Below, piece by piece: positions 24,557 through 31,807 of a stretch of 44,790 nt of DNA (position 1 is the first letter of the stretch; the number at the start of each line of letters is the position of its first letter). The translations under genes were made by a program, and so were the position numbers. The DNA is from an uncultured Oscillospiraceae bacterium (GTDB lineage: Bacteria; Bacillota; Clostridia; Oscillospirales; Ruminococcaceae), in NCBI GenBank assembly GCA_902490585.1, contig CABUEI010000016.1:1-44790 (forward strand), given 5' to 3'. The notes under the pieces are model-generated. The model was not told where the DNA came from. It did no database searches and was given only the letters and a program-made list of their open reading frames with translations.

Positions 24557-26317
24557 CTAGTTGTTGGAGGAGCAGATCAGACCTTTTTCGGCATCAATTG
24601 TAACTGTGACACCGCTCTTTAAAACGTTTGAGGCATTTTCTGCGCCGTAAATCACGGGAATATCAAGAGCCTGACCTACAACAGCCGCATGGCAGTCGGG
24701 GTTTGTATCCTCTACTACAATTCCTGCCGCACTCTTGAGAACAGACATTATATTATTGCTCGTCTTGGGAATAACAAGAATATCGCCGGAATGGCAGAGC
24801 TTTATTGCGTCCTCCTCGTTCTTGCATACGCAGACGGGGGCGGTCACTGCTTTTGCGGTCGCACCCTTGCCTTTAAGCAGAACATCGCCGACAATATGCA
24901 CCTTCATCATATTCGTTGTACCGGAAACTCCGAGCGGAAGTCCTGCGGTGATAACTATAAGATCTCCGTCCTTTAAAAGTCCTTCTTCCATAGCTCTTGT
25001 TACAGCGTGGTCAAAAAGCGAGTCGCTGTCGCTCATTTCTTCCGACTTTATCGGGATAACTCCCCACGAAAGATTAAGCTGGCGCTGTGCTCTTTCACTT
25101 GTGGTAGCCGCAATTATAGGACAGGTGGGACGGAACTTTGATAATGTTCTTGCTGTGCGTCCGCCTTTTGTAACTGTAAGTATAGCGGTTGCGCCGAGGT
25201 CGATTGCGGTTGTAACCGTTGCGTGAGCTATGGCGTTTGTAACATTCGGCACACCCTCGCTCTCTCTTGTGAAGAAGCGTTTGCGGTAATCTATATCCTG
25301 TTCGGTCTTTACGGCTATGGCTTTCATAGTCTTTACGGCATCTATAGGATATGCGCCTGCGGCGGTTTCGCCCGAAAGCATAATTGCGCTTGTGCCGTCA
25401 TAGATGGCATTTGCAACGTCTGTCGTTTCAGCTCTTGTCGGGCGGGGATTCTTTATCATCGAGTCAAGCATCTGGGTAGCGGTTATTACCTGCTTGCCTG
25501 CGTTATAGCCCTTGTGAATAAGCTCTTTCTGGATTCTGGGTATCTCAACAAACGGAATCTCTACGCCCATATCTCCTCTTGCTACCATTATACCGTCTGC
25601 AACACGGAGAATATCGTCTATATTATCAACGCCGTCCTGGTTTTCAATCTTGGCAATTATGCTGATATCCTTGCCACCGTTTTCGTCAAGGAGTTTTCTT
25701 ATCTGGATTATATCTTCGTCACGGGTTACAAAGCTTGCGGCTACTATATCAAAACCTGTCTTTATACCGAACAGCAGATCGCTCTTGTCACGCTCGCTGA
25801 GGTAAGGCATTGAAAGATGTATGCCGGGGAAGTTACAGCTCTTGTTGGGCTTTAAAATACCGCCGTGGATAACTTTACAACGGATATCGTCACCGCTCTC
25901 CTTGCGGTCGATCTCGGTAACCTTGAGTTCAAGCAGGCCGTCGTCTATAAGGATAGTAACGCCTGTTTCAATGTCACTTGCAAGATTGGGATAGTTTATG
26001 GCGGCTCTCTTCTCGTCACCTACAACGTCTTCGGTGGTGAGGGTGTATTCACTGCCGGTTTTAAGTTCAACGGGCTTGTCGTCCTTGAAGCTCTTTATTC
26101 TGACTTCGGGACCTTTTGTATCGAGGATAGTGGGAATAGGGAGCTTTAATTCGTTTCTTATTCTTTCTACCTGTTCGTAACGCTTCTTATGATCCTCATG
26201 CGTGCCGTGTGAAAAGTTGAAACGGGCACAATCCATGCCGCTCTTTATAAGCTCACGCAGTACGTTATCGTCATCTGTTGCAGGGCCGAGGGTACATACT
26301 ATCTTTGTCTTTTTCAT
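24557..26317 (-). CDS. pyk: pyruvate kinase
   Basis: Last step of glycolysis: PEP plus ADP to pyruvate plus ATP. The 586-residue protein is the long Firmicutes form. The catalytic barrel begins MKKTKIVCTLGPATDDD, has ARGDMGVEIP for Mg/K binding and ITATQMLDSMI, then the alpha/beta C-domain, and ends with an extra PEP-utiliser-like swivel domain (about 485-586) with PDCHAAVVGQALDIPVIYGA. The catalytic Lys lies in SIIAKIENQ. It is a single gene between dnaA and the proposed origin, so glycolytic flux and origin-proximal gene dose are linked by position. The promoter is at 26426-26454. Confidence 0.96.
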   Translation of the reverse strand: MKKTKIVCTLGPATDDDNVLRELIKSGMDCARFNFSHGTHEDHKKRYEQVERIRNELKLPIPTILDTKGPEVRIKSFKDDKPVELKTGSEYTLTTEDVVGDEKRAAINYPNLASDIETGVTILIDDGLLELKVTEIDRKESGDDIRCKVIHGGILKPNKSCNFPGIHLSMPYLSERDKSDLLFGIKTGFDIVAASFVTRDEDIIQIRKLLDENGGKDISIIAKIENQDGVDNIDDILRVADGIMVARGDMGVEIPFVEIPRIQKELIHKGYNAGKQVITATQMLDSMIKNPRPTRAETTDVANAIYDGTSAIMLSGETAAGAYPIDAVKTMKAIAVKTEQDIDYRKRFFTRESEGVPNVTNAIAHATVTTAIDLGATAILTVTKGGRTARTLSKFRPTCPIIAATTSERAQRQLNLSWGVIPIKSEEMSDSDSLFDHAVTRAMEEGLLKDGDLIVITAGLPLGVSGTTNMMKVHIVGDVLLKGKGATAKAVTAPVCVCKNEEDAIKLCHSGDILVIPKTSNNIMSVLKSAAGIVVEDTNPDCHAAVVGQALDIPVIYGAENASNVLKSGVTVTIDAEKGLICSSNN

Positions 26318-26712
26318 AAATATCCTTTCTTCAAAACAAAAACCGGTTGTCCGGATGCACTTGATTTACATATACCGTCTGTTCATCGGCTTATTTTGAC
26401 CTGATAACTGCAAACGGTCAATATAAGTATAACATTTTTTGGCTTTAATAGCAACAGAAAAATAGGATACGGTGACAAACTTTACAAAAACTTTACATAG
26501 CGGCTGTGTGCCGCCGCAAACTCACCTTGCGGCAATGTACCGCCTCAAACTCGCCTTTTTATAAGATCCGGATTGGCGAAACTTACGTTGACGGCGGTGG
26601 CAATATGATATTACGGATTTACGGAAGTATTTTATATGTTAACGGTGAGTGTTTGCAGGGTTATCCGGCAACAGAGGAAAGTTGTGTTTTGAAGGAAAGG
26701 TTGTAAAAAATC
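26318..26712. other. intergenic region upstream of pyk
   Basis: This 395-bp stretch holds the pyk promoter and, at about 26498-26600, two degenerate copies of the dispersed hairpin repeat (for example GCGGCAATGTACCGCCTCAA near 26529). I see no gene in it; the open frame at 26506-26706 runs across the repeat and has no ribosome site. Confidence 0.6.
26426..26454 (-). promoter_or_regulatory. pyk promoter
   Basis: Minus strand TTGCTA (26449-26454), 17-nt spacer, TATACT (26426-26431). Two mismatches in the -35, one in the -10. The leader to the start codon is about 100 nt. Confidence 0.65.
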
Positions 26713-26976
26713 TTAAATTATCCCGGTGAACAATAGTATCAATGAAATTATTGCCGCACCTGCCGTTCCTATAGCCGCACCTATTATAAAGGGGAGTTTG
26801 CTTTTGCGGAGTTTACCGGGTTTTTCAAGGCTTATGCCGTTTAAGTAGAGCTGTGCCTGACTGCCGAGCTTACTGCTGCATGACATTTCGGGTCGGACGT
26901 AGAAAATCGCCTTTTCAAAATATTCGTTCTCGGTGTTGTTTATCTCAAGCACCAGTTTATTCACCGCTTTTACCAA
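26713..26976 (-). CDS. hypothetical tail-anchored small protein
   Basis: Unrecognised, 87 residues. The N-terminal ~60 residues are polar (MVKAVNKLVLEINNTENEYF to EKPGKLRKSKL), and a single hydrophobic segment at about 66-87 ends the protein, rich in Gly, Ala and Ile. It could be tail-anchored. The ribosome site AAGGAGCGAGC lies before the ATG. It is the last minus-strand gene before the strand switch and the proposed origin, in an otherwise gene-poor stretch. It could have an unknown origin-linked role, but no evidence supports that. Confidence 0.65.
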   Translation of the reverse strand: MVKAVNKLVLEINNTENEYFEKAIFYVRPEMSCSSKLGSQAQLYLNGISLEKPGKLRKSKLPFIIGAAIGTAGAAIISLILLFTGII

Positions 26977-27630
26977 TTTTGCTCGCTCCTTTTTTCAACA
27001 TTTAGTGATTACAAAATGTATTATAGGAAAAATATGTTAAATTATACGCTGTGGATATTAGTTTTCAACAGAAAAGTGTGGAAAACTGCCGTGTTTTCAA
27101 CTTGTCCGGGTTAAAAACGGTCAGCAACTGTTGAAAACTCCGTTGAAACTGTTAAAACTTACGATAAAATCACATTGAAAATTTTTTTAACGTGGTGGTT
27201 GAAATCAAAAAATGTGGTTTACAAATAATGTTATATAGTGGTATAAAAAGGAAAATAAGTGAGAACGGTTATCAGGTTGAAAATTTCAGATTGTCATACA
27301 GTATATTGTAACAGATTTACACAATGGCAATGTTGATAACATAGCGTATAATACACCGATTTACCCGCTTTTCAACAGGTGAAGCCGTTGAAAATGTTGA
27401 AAACTATGGGTTTTCCACTGATGTTTGGTGTAAATTTCGGTTTTTTAGTGGAAAACTCCGTTGAATATGTGAATAACTCCGCTTAAAATGAGCTTGTACG
27501 GGTGTTAATAAGAAGAAAAACTATTTTAAACAGGCGGTGAAAAATCTTATGTTAAATTTGAGAGATTTCCAAATGAGAAATGTAATGTGTAACAATAAAC
27601 AACTTTGCGGCGAATCTATGTGATAGATTC
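26977..27630. other. candidate chromosomal replication origin (oriC)
   Basis: AT-rich and gene-free, at the switch from minus-strand to plus-strand genes. It holds many 9-mers of the form TTTTC(A/C)ACA on both strands: 26992-27000, 27062-27070, 27077-27085 (TGTGGAAAA), 27129-27137, 27369-27377 and 27395-27403. One-mismatch copies lie at 27094, 27275, 27386, 27411 and 27448. A consensus DnaA box TTATTCACA lies at 27468-27476 (minus strand), TTATCAACA at 27331-27339, and TGTGGATAT at 27050. Two 9-mers at 27386 and 27395 abut head to tail. Next to them is a perfect hairpin GAATCTAT/ATAGATTC (27612-27630). The origin call rests on position and motif density only. Confidence 0.72.
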
Positions 27631-28169
27631 AATTATAGTTCTTTGTGTATAATTGCACTTCTCGGGTTCGCTATACGGGTTGACACACTTACTACTATGA
27701 ACGAGGGAAAGAACCAAAGAGACTAGGGCAAGGGAACTAGGCGTCCCCTCTCCCTATCTCTTAGGTTCTCTCCCTCGTGGCTCCCTCTTTCCTTACTCAC
27801 ACCCCCACTCCGCCGAGGGTGTTGGTGGAAAGATACACAAACGACTGCGTTTTATACGATGGCAAAAGCGAGCCGCTGTGCTCACTTTGCTCCGGTGCCG
27901 GCAAATATATCTCAGGTTTGAGTGTTTTTTCTAAATCGGTGATAGTGCAGTTTCATTGATAAGGTCACGAAAATATCAATAACTCTGAGATATAGAAATT
28001 GTTTGAAAGTAAGTTTGTTGATGATTATACGTTGCATGGTGGCAGAAACTGAGGTAAAATCTTTTTAAGAATATTGCTATTAGAAGTAGACAATACATAG
28101 TTAGCAGTTGAAAAATTTACATTACAGATAATTACAACAAAAAATAAGGGTGAATATGCAGAAAATCTG
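27631..28169. other. gene-free region right of the proposed origin
   Basis: It contains a 76-nt near-perfect hairpin (27702-27777) and a second GC-rich imperfect hairpin at about 27805-27835 (CACCCCCACTC and GAGGGTGTTGGTG). TATAAT at about 27648 lacks a convincing -35. The rest is AT-rich without a plausible gene; the open frame at 27777-27959 overlaps the hairpin and has no ribosome site. Confidence 0.55.
27702..27777. repeat. 76-nt long imperfect hairpin
   Basis: Successive pairing blocks: CGAGGG/CCCTCG, GAACC/GGTTC, AAGAG/CTCTT, TAGGG/CCCTA, GGG/CCC, with short internal loops and a terminal loop of about 10 nt. It could be the body of a small RNA, an mRNA leader or a DNA structure. It has purine-rich 5' and pyrimidine-rich 3' arms. 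No similar RNA family is recognised (not tRNA, not SRP RNA). Confidence 0.65.
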
Positions 28170-28198
28170 TTGAAATTTACGGGCGAATATGCTATACT
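28170..28198 (+). promoter_or_regulatory. promoter of the VTC-DUF4956 operon
   Basis: TTGAAA (28170-28175), 17-nt spacer, TATACT (28193-28198), about 40 nt before the ribosome site. Confidence 0.7.
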
Positions 28199-28245
28199 AT
28201 TACTGCATTTACTGCGTTTATACGTTTTTTGCAGGGAGGGTTGGC

Positions 28246-28959
28246 ATGAAATACAGAGAACGTACATTGCGGCATGAATACAAGTTTCCTGCAACGGCGG
28301 CACAATGTGAGGTGCTGAGAGAACGTTTCTCGGCTGTTATGAAACCAGATTCGCACGGAGAAAACGGCTGTTATCGTATAACGAGCGTATATCTTGATGA
28401 TGTATACTGCTCGGCATACAATGATAAGCTTATCGGTGCGGACACCCGTAAGAAATACCGTATAAGAACGTATGACCTGTCGGAAAATCTGCTTCATTTT
28501 GAATGTAAGTACAAGGACAGGGATATGACATCAAAGCGTGGAATATGGATAAGCCCCGAACAGTATCACTCTATATTAAAGGGAGATTATTCTTTTGTAT
28601 GGAGCGGTGAATATGAGGGGACTGTTCTTGAGGACGCATCTTACAGCAATGCACTGGCACTGCTCCGCCCGTCAGTTATAGTGGATTATAACAGGCAGGC
28701 GTTTATAAATCCGGAGGGCAATGTGAGATTCACTATTGACAGCGGATTCAAAGTAGGGGCGTTTTCGGACGATATGCTGTCGGACAGCGTCAGATATCTG
28801 CCTGTTGAGAATTTCACGGCGGTGATTGAGATAAAGTATGACGACTATCTGCCGTCTTATCTCGGAGAACTGCTTACCGGTGTAAAATTGAAGCAGGATT
28901 CGGTATCAAAATTTTTACTATGCCATGATAAGCTGACAAGCCTTAATATGCGGACATAA
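28246..28959 (+). CDS. VTC domain-containing protein (polyphosphate polymerase-like)
   Basis: About 237 residues of the VTC domain family, whose yeast member makes polyphosphate from ATP in a triphosphate-tunnel fold. Visible hallmarks are RTLRHEYKFPA near the start, the YLDD and KYRIRTYD blocks, FECKYKDRD with the basic/acidic tunnel residues, KRGIWIS, then VDYNRQAF and TAVIEIKYDDYLP. I chose the ATG at 28246 because GGGAGGG lies 6 nt upstream. It is the first gene of a two-gene operon with the DUF4956 protein. In bacteria this pair is common, often with a CotH-like kinase; biochemical polyphosphate synthesis here is inferred. Confidence 0.85.
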   Translation: MKYRERTLRHEYKFPATAAQCEVLRERFSAVMKPDSHGENGCYRITSVYLDDVYCSAYNDKLIGADTRKKYRIRTYDLSENLLHFECKYKDRDMTSKRGIWISPEQYHSILKGDYSFVWSGEYEGTVLEDASYSNALALLRPSVIVDYNRQAFINPEGNVRFTIDSGFKVGAFSDDMLSDSVRYLPVENFTAVIEIKYDDYLPSYLGELLTGVKLKQDSVSKFLLCHDKLTSLNMRT

Positions 28960-28995
28960 AACCGCCATGGAAAACTGATCGGAGGAAAAATAAAA

Positions 28996-29703
28996 ATGTT
29001 ACAGCATTTAACCGCACTTGCGGAAAGCAAAGGGGACGATTTATTATCCCTTATAGGACAGAGCTTTGATATTACGGCACAGCTTGAGAGCTTATCGCTG
29101 CCGAGAATACTGCTCGCACTGCTTACGGCTACACTCTGCGGAGCGATAATCTATCTCGTTTACCGTATGTTCTACAGAGGGGTTGTCTACAGTGACAATT
29201 TCAATATACTCGTATTACTGATCACGGTAGTTACCGCATTTATCATAATGACTATCAGTGCAAACCTTGTACTGTCGCTCGGTATGGTCGGTGCGTTGTC
29301 TATCGTGCGATTCCGCTCGGCAATAAAGGATCCGCTTGATGTAGGATTTTTGTTCTGGGGAGTAGGCGCAGGTATCACGGCAGGCGCAGGACTTTACTTT
29401 GTGGCTATCATAGGTACTGTATTTGTTGCGGCACTGTACATAGTTCTTACTATGATAAAGAAGGAGCGCCGTTGCTATCTTCTTGTTGTACGCTACGGTA
29501 CAGACGCTGAGAGCAATGTCAACGCACTTCTCGGAACGCTCAAGTACAAGCTGAAGAACAAGACGCAGATAAACGACCGTGTTGAACTGACTATTGAGAT
29601 AAAGACGGTTAATAATGATACGACACAGCTTTCAAGATTCAAGGCTATCGACGGTGTTGACAGTGTAACTCTTCTTGAATATAACGGAGAGTACATGAAC
29701 TAG
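28996..29703 (+). CDS. DUF4956 family membrane protein
   Basis: 235 residues with about four hydrophobic segments (about 34-55, 68-95, 95-110 and 125-155) and a C-terminal cytoplasmic domain of ~75 residues (KKERRCYLLVVRYGTDAE onward) shaped like a small ferredoxin/MgtC-type fold. The motif GALSIVRFRSAIKDPLDVGF, split as ALSIVRFRSAIKDP and LDVGFLFWGVGAG, is the family hallmark. A ribosome site CGGAGGAAAAA precedes the start. It lies 36 bp after the VTC gene. The pair likely acts together at the membrane; the DUF4956 partner may help export or localise the VTC product, but this is inference. Confidence 0.87.
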   Translation: MLQHLTALAESKGDDLLSLIGQSFDITAQLESLSLPRILLALLTATLCGAIIYLVYRMFYRGVVYSDNFNILVLLITVVTAFIIMTISANLVLSLGMVGALSIVRFRSAIKDPLDVGFLFWGVGAGITAGAGLYFVAIIGTVFVAALYIVLTMIKKERRCYLLVVRYGTDAESNVNALLGTLKYKLKNKTQINDRVELTIEIKTVNNDTTQLSRFKAIDGVDSVTLLEYNGEYMN

Positions 29704-29890
29704 TGGCTGAAAGCCACGGTAAATTCGCCGTTCCGAAGGTCGACGATTTGCGGAGCCTCCGTTACCGGCGGTGCGGCTGTGAGCCGCATCAAATTCGCCG
29801 TTCTGAATGTTTGTAATTTACGGAAGTTGCGTTACCGGCGGGTGACTGAGGTCACACCCTATTGACGTTAATACAGATTCAGGCATAATT
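29704..29890. repeat. dispersed GC-rich hairpin repeat, two tandem units (copy B)
   Basis: Starts with hairpin GTGGCT/AGCCAC, then AAATTCGCCGTTCCGAAGG, GTTACCGGCGG, hairpin GCGGCTgtgAGCCGC, AAATTCGCCGTTCTGAATG, ACGGAAGTTGCGTTACCGG and the tail CACCCTATTGACGTTAATAC. The same modules recur at 34828-34975 and 36440-36535. It directly follows the DUF4956 stop. No open frame of note. Confidence 0.85.
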
Positions 29891-29914
29891 AAAAGCATAC
29901 TGCAAATTGGTTAG

Positions 29915-30052
29915 GTTTGCGGGCGGCACATCGCCGCTGACAAATCGCCGTGCGACAATGTGCCGCTTCAAATTTGCGGCGGGTCGCCGCTGACAATTTG
30001 CCGTTCTGAATGGCGGCGATTGGCGGAAGTTGCGTTACCGGCGTTGGCAATG
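29915..30052. repeat. dispersed GC-rich hairpin repeat (copy C)
   Basis: Contains GCGGCACATCGCCGC, GCGACAATGTGCCGC, TTCAAATTTGCGGCG, GGGTCGCCGCTGACAATT, GCCGTTCTGAATGG and GGAAGTTGCGTTACCGGCG, the same modules as copy B in another order. It ends before the terminator at 30083. Confidence 0.8.
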
Positions 30053-30082
30053 GGCTACTGCGTATTTAATATTTTGAATGAG

Positions 30083-30113
30083 AAAACCGCTGTCGGTGAG
30101 GACGGCGGTTTTT
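30083..30113 (+). terminator. terminator of the VTC-DUF4956 operon
   Basis: AAAACCGCTGTC (30083-30094) pairs with GACGGCGGTTTT (30101-30112), 12 bp with one wobble, loop 6 nt, then T. It lies 380 bp past the stop, after the repeats, so the repeats lie in the 3' UTR. Confidence 0.8.
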
Positions 30114-30209
30114 GTGTTCGTTGGGTAAAGCGATTTATACCGGAAAACGATTATAGAAGTTGAAAGAATGACGTTTTTTCTATAGAAAGCTTGTCATGAT
30201 ATCATTTGT

Positions 30210-30337
30210 TTTCACAAAATTCCGGGTGAAATAAGCTTGATTTTCACAAAATTCCTAGGAAAAACAGCTCTGATTTCACAAAATTCCAAAGAAAATGAGG
30301 GCAAGTTTCACATTTTTCCGAAGCAGGAATAGGAGCA
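30210..30337. repeat. four-unit 32-bp period array (iteron-like)
   Basis: TTTCACAAAATTCC starts at 30210, 30242 and 30274, and a degraded TTTCACATTTTTCC at 30306: exactly 32 bp apart. The 18-bp remainders are diverged but start purine-rich (for example AGGAAAAACAGCTC). The units abut the Fic gene stop at 30362 and lie 2.6 kb from the proposed origin. With the base before it, the first part reads GTTTTCACA or ATTTTCACA, one mismatch from the relaxed DnaA box TTWTNCACA. Confidence 0.85.
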
Positions 30338-30361
30338 AAATGGGTGGGAGCATAAGAATAA

Positions 30362-30967
30362 TTATAATTCTTCTGTTTTGAATGTGGTATATCCTTCGTA
30401 ATAGTAACTGTGATCAATGCCTTTCATATAGAGTTCACGGTTGTTTATGTCGCTTGTGAGTGCGGATTTCAACACTACTTTTATTTCAGTGTCTTTTATC
30501 GGGCTACGCTCCATTGCAAGCAGGTAGTCTTCTTTATCGACCTTGCTCCAGTCAACAACTTTGGATATACCCTTTTTGAGCATGAGGTCGAGCCATATAC
30601 GTGTACTGCGTCCGTTGCCTTCTCTGAACGGGTGGGCAATGTTCATTTCAACGTACTTTTCAATGATTTCATCGTAAGTTGACTGCGGCATTTTATCTAT
30701 GTTTGTAAGTGCGGCTTCCAGATATATCAGAGGAGCAAAGCGGAAATTATTTTTTGCAATATTTACTGTACGCAATTTGCCGGCAAAGTCGTAAATATCT
30801 TCAAAAAGGTATTTGTGGATAGTCTGCAAAGCTGAAAATGTACCCACCGGCAGAGTATCAAGTGTTCCGCTTTCAAACAGCCACACAGCTTTTTTCTTGC
30901 TTATCTTCTCTTCTTCACGGGCAAGCTCGGCTGAATCGGTTAAGCCTAATTTGTTTTCAAGAGCCAT
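30362..30967 (-). CDS. Fic/DOC family protein, self-inhibited class III type
   Basis: Probable protein adenylyltransferase, 201 residues. The Fic motif HPFREGNGR (residues 112-120) is intact with catalytic His112 and the anion-binding loop. Upstream the flap region NNFRFAPL (73-80) is present. The C-terminus has SYYYEG (187-192), matching the class III inhibitory pattern [S/T]xxxE[G/N], with inhibitory Glu191, placed at the very end as in the Neisseria meningitidis Fic. The protein is thus likely autoinhibited until activated. No antitoxin or partner gene adjoins it. The target protein is unknown. The promoter lies at 31004-31033. The 32-bp array lies immediately past its stop. Confidence 0.9.
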   Translation of the reverse strand: MALENKLGLTDSAELAREEEKISKKKAVWLFESGTLDTLPVGTFSALQTIHKYLFEDIYDFAGKLRTVNIAKNNFRFAPLIYLEAALTNIDKMPQSTYDEIIEKYVEMNIAHPFREGNGRSTRIWLDLMLKKGISKVVDWSKVDKEDYLLAMERSPIKDTEIKVVLKSALTSDINNRELYMKGIDHSYYYEGYTTFKTEEL

Positions 30968-31003
30968 TTTATCACTCCGTTCTGTAGTATAAACTTATAT
31001 TGT

Positions 31004-31033
31004 AAGTATAACACGCATGGGGGATAAAATCAA
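31004..31033 (-). promoter_or_regulatory. fic promoter
   Basis: Minus strand TTGATT (31028-31033), 18-nt spacer, TATACT (31004-31009), about 37 bp before the ATG. One or two mismatches per hexamer. Confidence 0.6.
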
Positions 31034-31209
31034 ATGATTTCGGCTTCCCCGAGTATTGAATATATGTTGTTTTGTAAAAATGTAATTTAATCCGAAAGTT
31101 CAGATATATAGATTTGTGTTTTGTCTTGACAGGGTGTGGCTGCTTGAATTTTTGTATAATTGAGTATAATAAAATATAATTATGATTTTAAAACAAGGAG
31201 GAACTGATT

Positions 31210-31438
31210 ATGTTATGTGCAAATTGTAGCTCAAGAGCTGAAAAAAGGTTTTACGACCGGTGTTACCAATCTCGGCAATTGCCTTATAATTATAAGAAAT
31301 GTTCCGTGCTATAAGTGTACTCAGTGTAATGAAGTGATCTATACAGGTGATGTGATAAAAAAGATTGAAGAGATCATAGAACATTGCAGAAATATGATGC
31401 AGGAAATTTCGATTATTGATTACTCAAAGGTTGCGTAA
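31210..31438 (+). pseudogene. YgiT-type (MqsA-like) zinc-finger protein, frameshifted
   Basis: A strong ribosome site (AAGGAGG, 8 nt before ATG 31210) opens a frame reading MLCANCSSRAEK, with the first zinc CxxC, that runs out of frame. The rest is in the next frame: KGFTTGVTNLGNCLIIIRNV, then PCYKCTQCNE (second zinc pair) to the stop at 31438. Skipping one base at the six-A run near 31245-31251 joins them into a normal ~75-residue protein. The intact paralog at 35045 has the same plan (MTCLFCKGDM, NVPCFKCDQCGEE). This class is usually the antitoxin of MqsR/DUF4258-type toxins; no toxin gene is visible here. Sequencing error at the homopolymer is an alternative. Confidence 0.82.
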
Positions 31439-31475
31439 GGATTTATAAGCGAAAAAATAAAACTGAATTTTCCTC

Positions 31476-31504
31476 TTGACAAATCGGAAATGATATGCTA
31501 AAAT
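31476..31504 (+). promoter_or_regulatory. promoter of the T-box/aroF operon
   Basis: TTGACA (31476-31481), 17-nt spacer, TAAAAT (31499-31504). The TSS is expected at about 31511, giving the T-box leader its start. Confidence 0.8.
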
Positions 31505-31510
31505 CGGTTT

Positions 31511-31751
31511 AAAGCGATATATTAAAGGCTTTGAAGGGAAAAAGTAGCGTGAAACGTGCTTTCAGAGAGTCGTTGGTTGGTGTGAAACGGCAGACGTTTT
31601 AATGTGAAGATACACCCCTGAGCTGTCCTGCGGGAACGGTAGCTACGTTATAGCTTTTGAGGTTCGTGTGAAATGGTCTAAACGCACGGATAAACTGAGG
31701 TGGTACCGCGATAATTCGCCCTCTGTGCATTTTTGCACAGAGGGCTTTTTT
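31511..31751 (+). promoter_or_regulatory. T-box riboswitch, probably tyrosine-specific
   Basis: The T-box AGGTGGTACCGCG (31698-31710) precedes a terminator GCCCTCTGTGCA/TGCACAGAGGGC (31718-31729 with 31734-31745) and six T. Upstream is Stem I: AGTA-containing loop, AGAGAG distal bulge (31565), GGTTGGTGTGAA and the 3' side GAAGATACACCCCTGAGC. The triplet before ACCCC is UAC (31611-31613), a tyrosine codon. The U in UGGUACC pairs with discriminator base A of tRNA-Tyr. Uncharged tRNA-Tyr would permit antitermination and raise expression of the DAHP synthase. Assignment of the specifier is by position in the loop and has not been folded by software. Confidence 0.9.
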
Positions 31752-31807
31752 AATTCCGCCCGGCGAGAAAATAAGACCGAAATTTATTTTTTGGAGGTCG
31801 AAAGACA

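Noticed and set aside
24334..24603. 89-residue coding frame on the plus strand
   Set aside because: It is produced by the 105-bp tandem repeats (the peptide repeats itself), has no ribosome site, and overlaps pyk on the other strand.
25223..25813. 196-residue plus-strand frame inside pyk
   Set aside because: Antisense shadow of pyk with no homologous motif.
27661..27700. tRNA near GGGTTCGCTATACGGG
   Set aside because: The GGTTCG string resembles a T loop, but no acceptor stem, anticodon stem or CCA context could be built around it.
27777..27959. 60-residue coding frame
   Set aside because: It overlaps the long hairpin, lacks a ribosome site and has an unlikely composition.
30210..30337. 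CRISPR array
   Set aside because: The repeats are only 14 bp with four units, the last one decayed, and no cas gene is in the window. A CRISPR repeat is normally 23 bp or longer.
31210..31438. Programmed -1 frameshift
   Set aside because: The zero-frame phase is GAA AAA AGG, not A AAA AAG, and the required shift is +1; no downstream stimulatory structure was seen.
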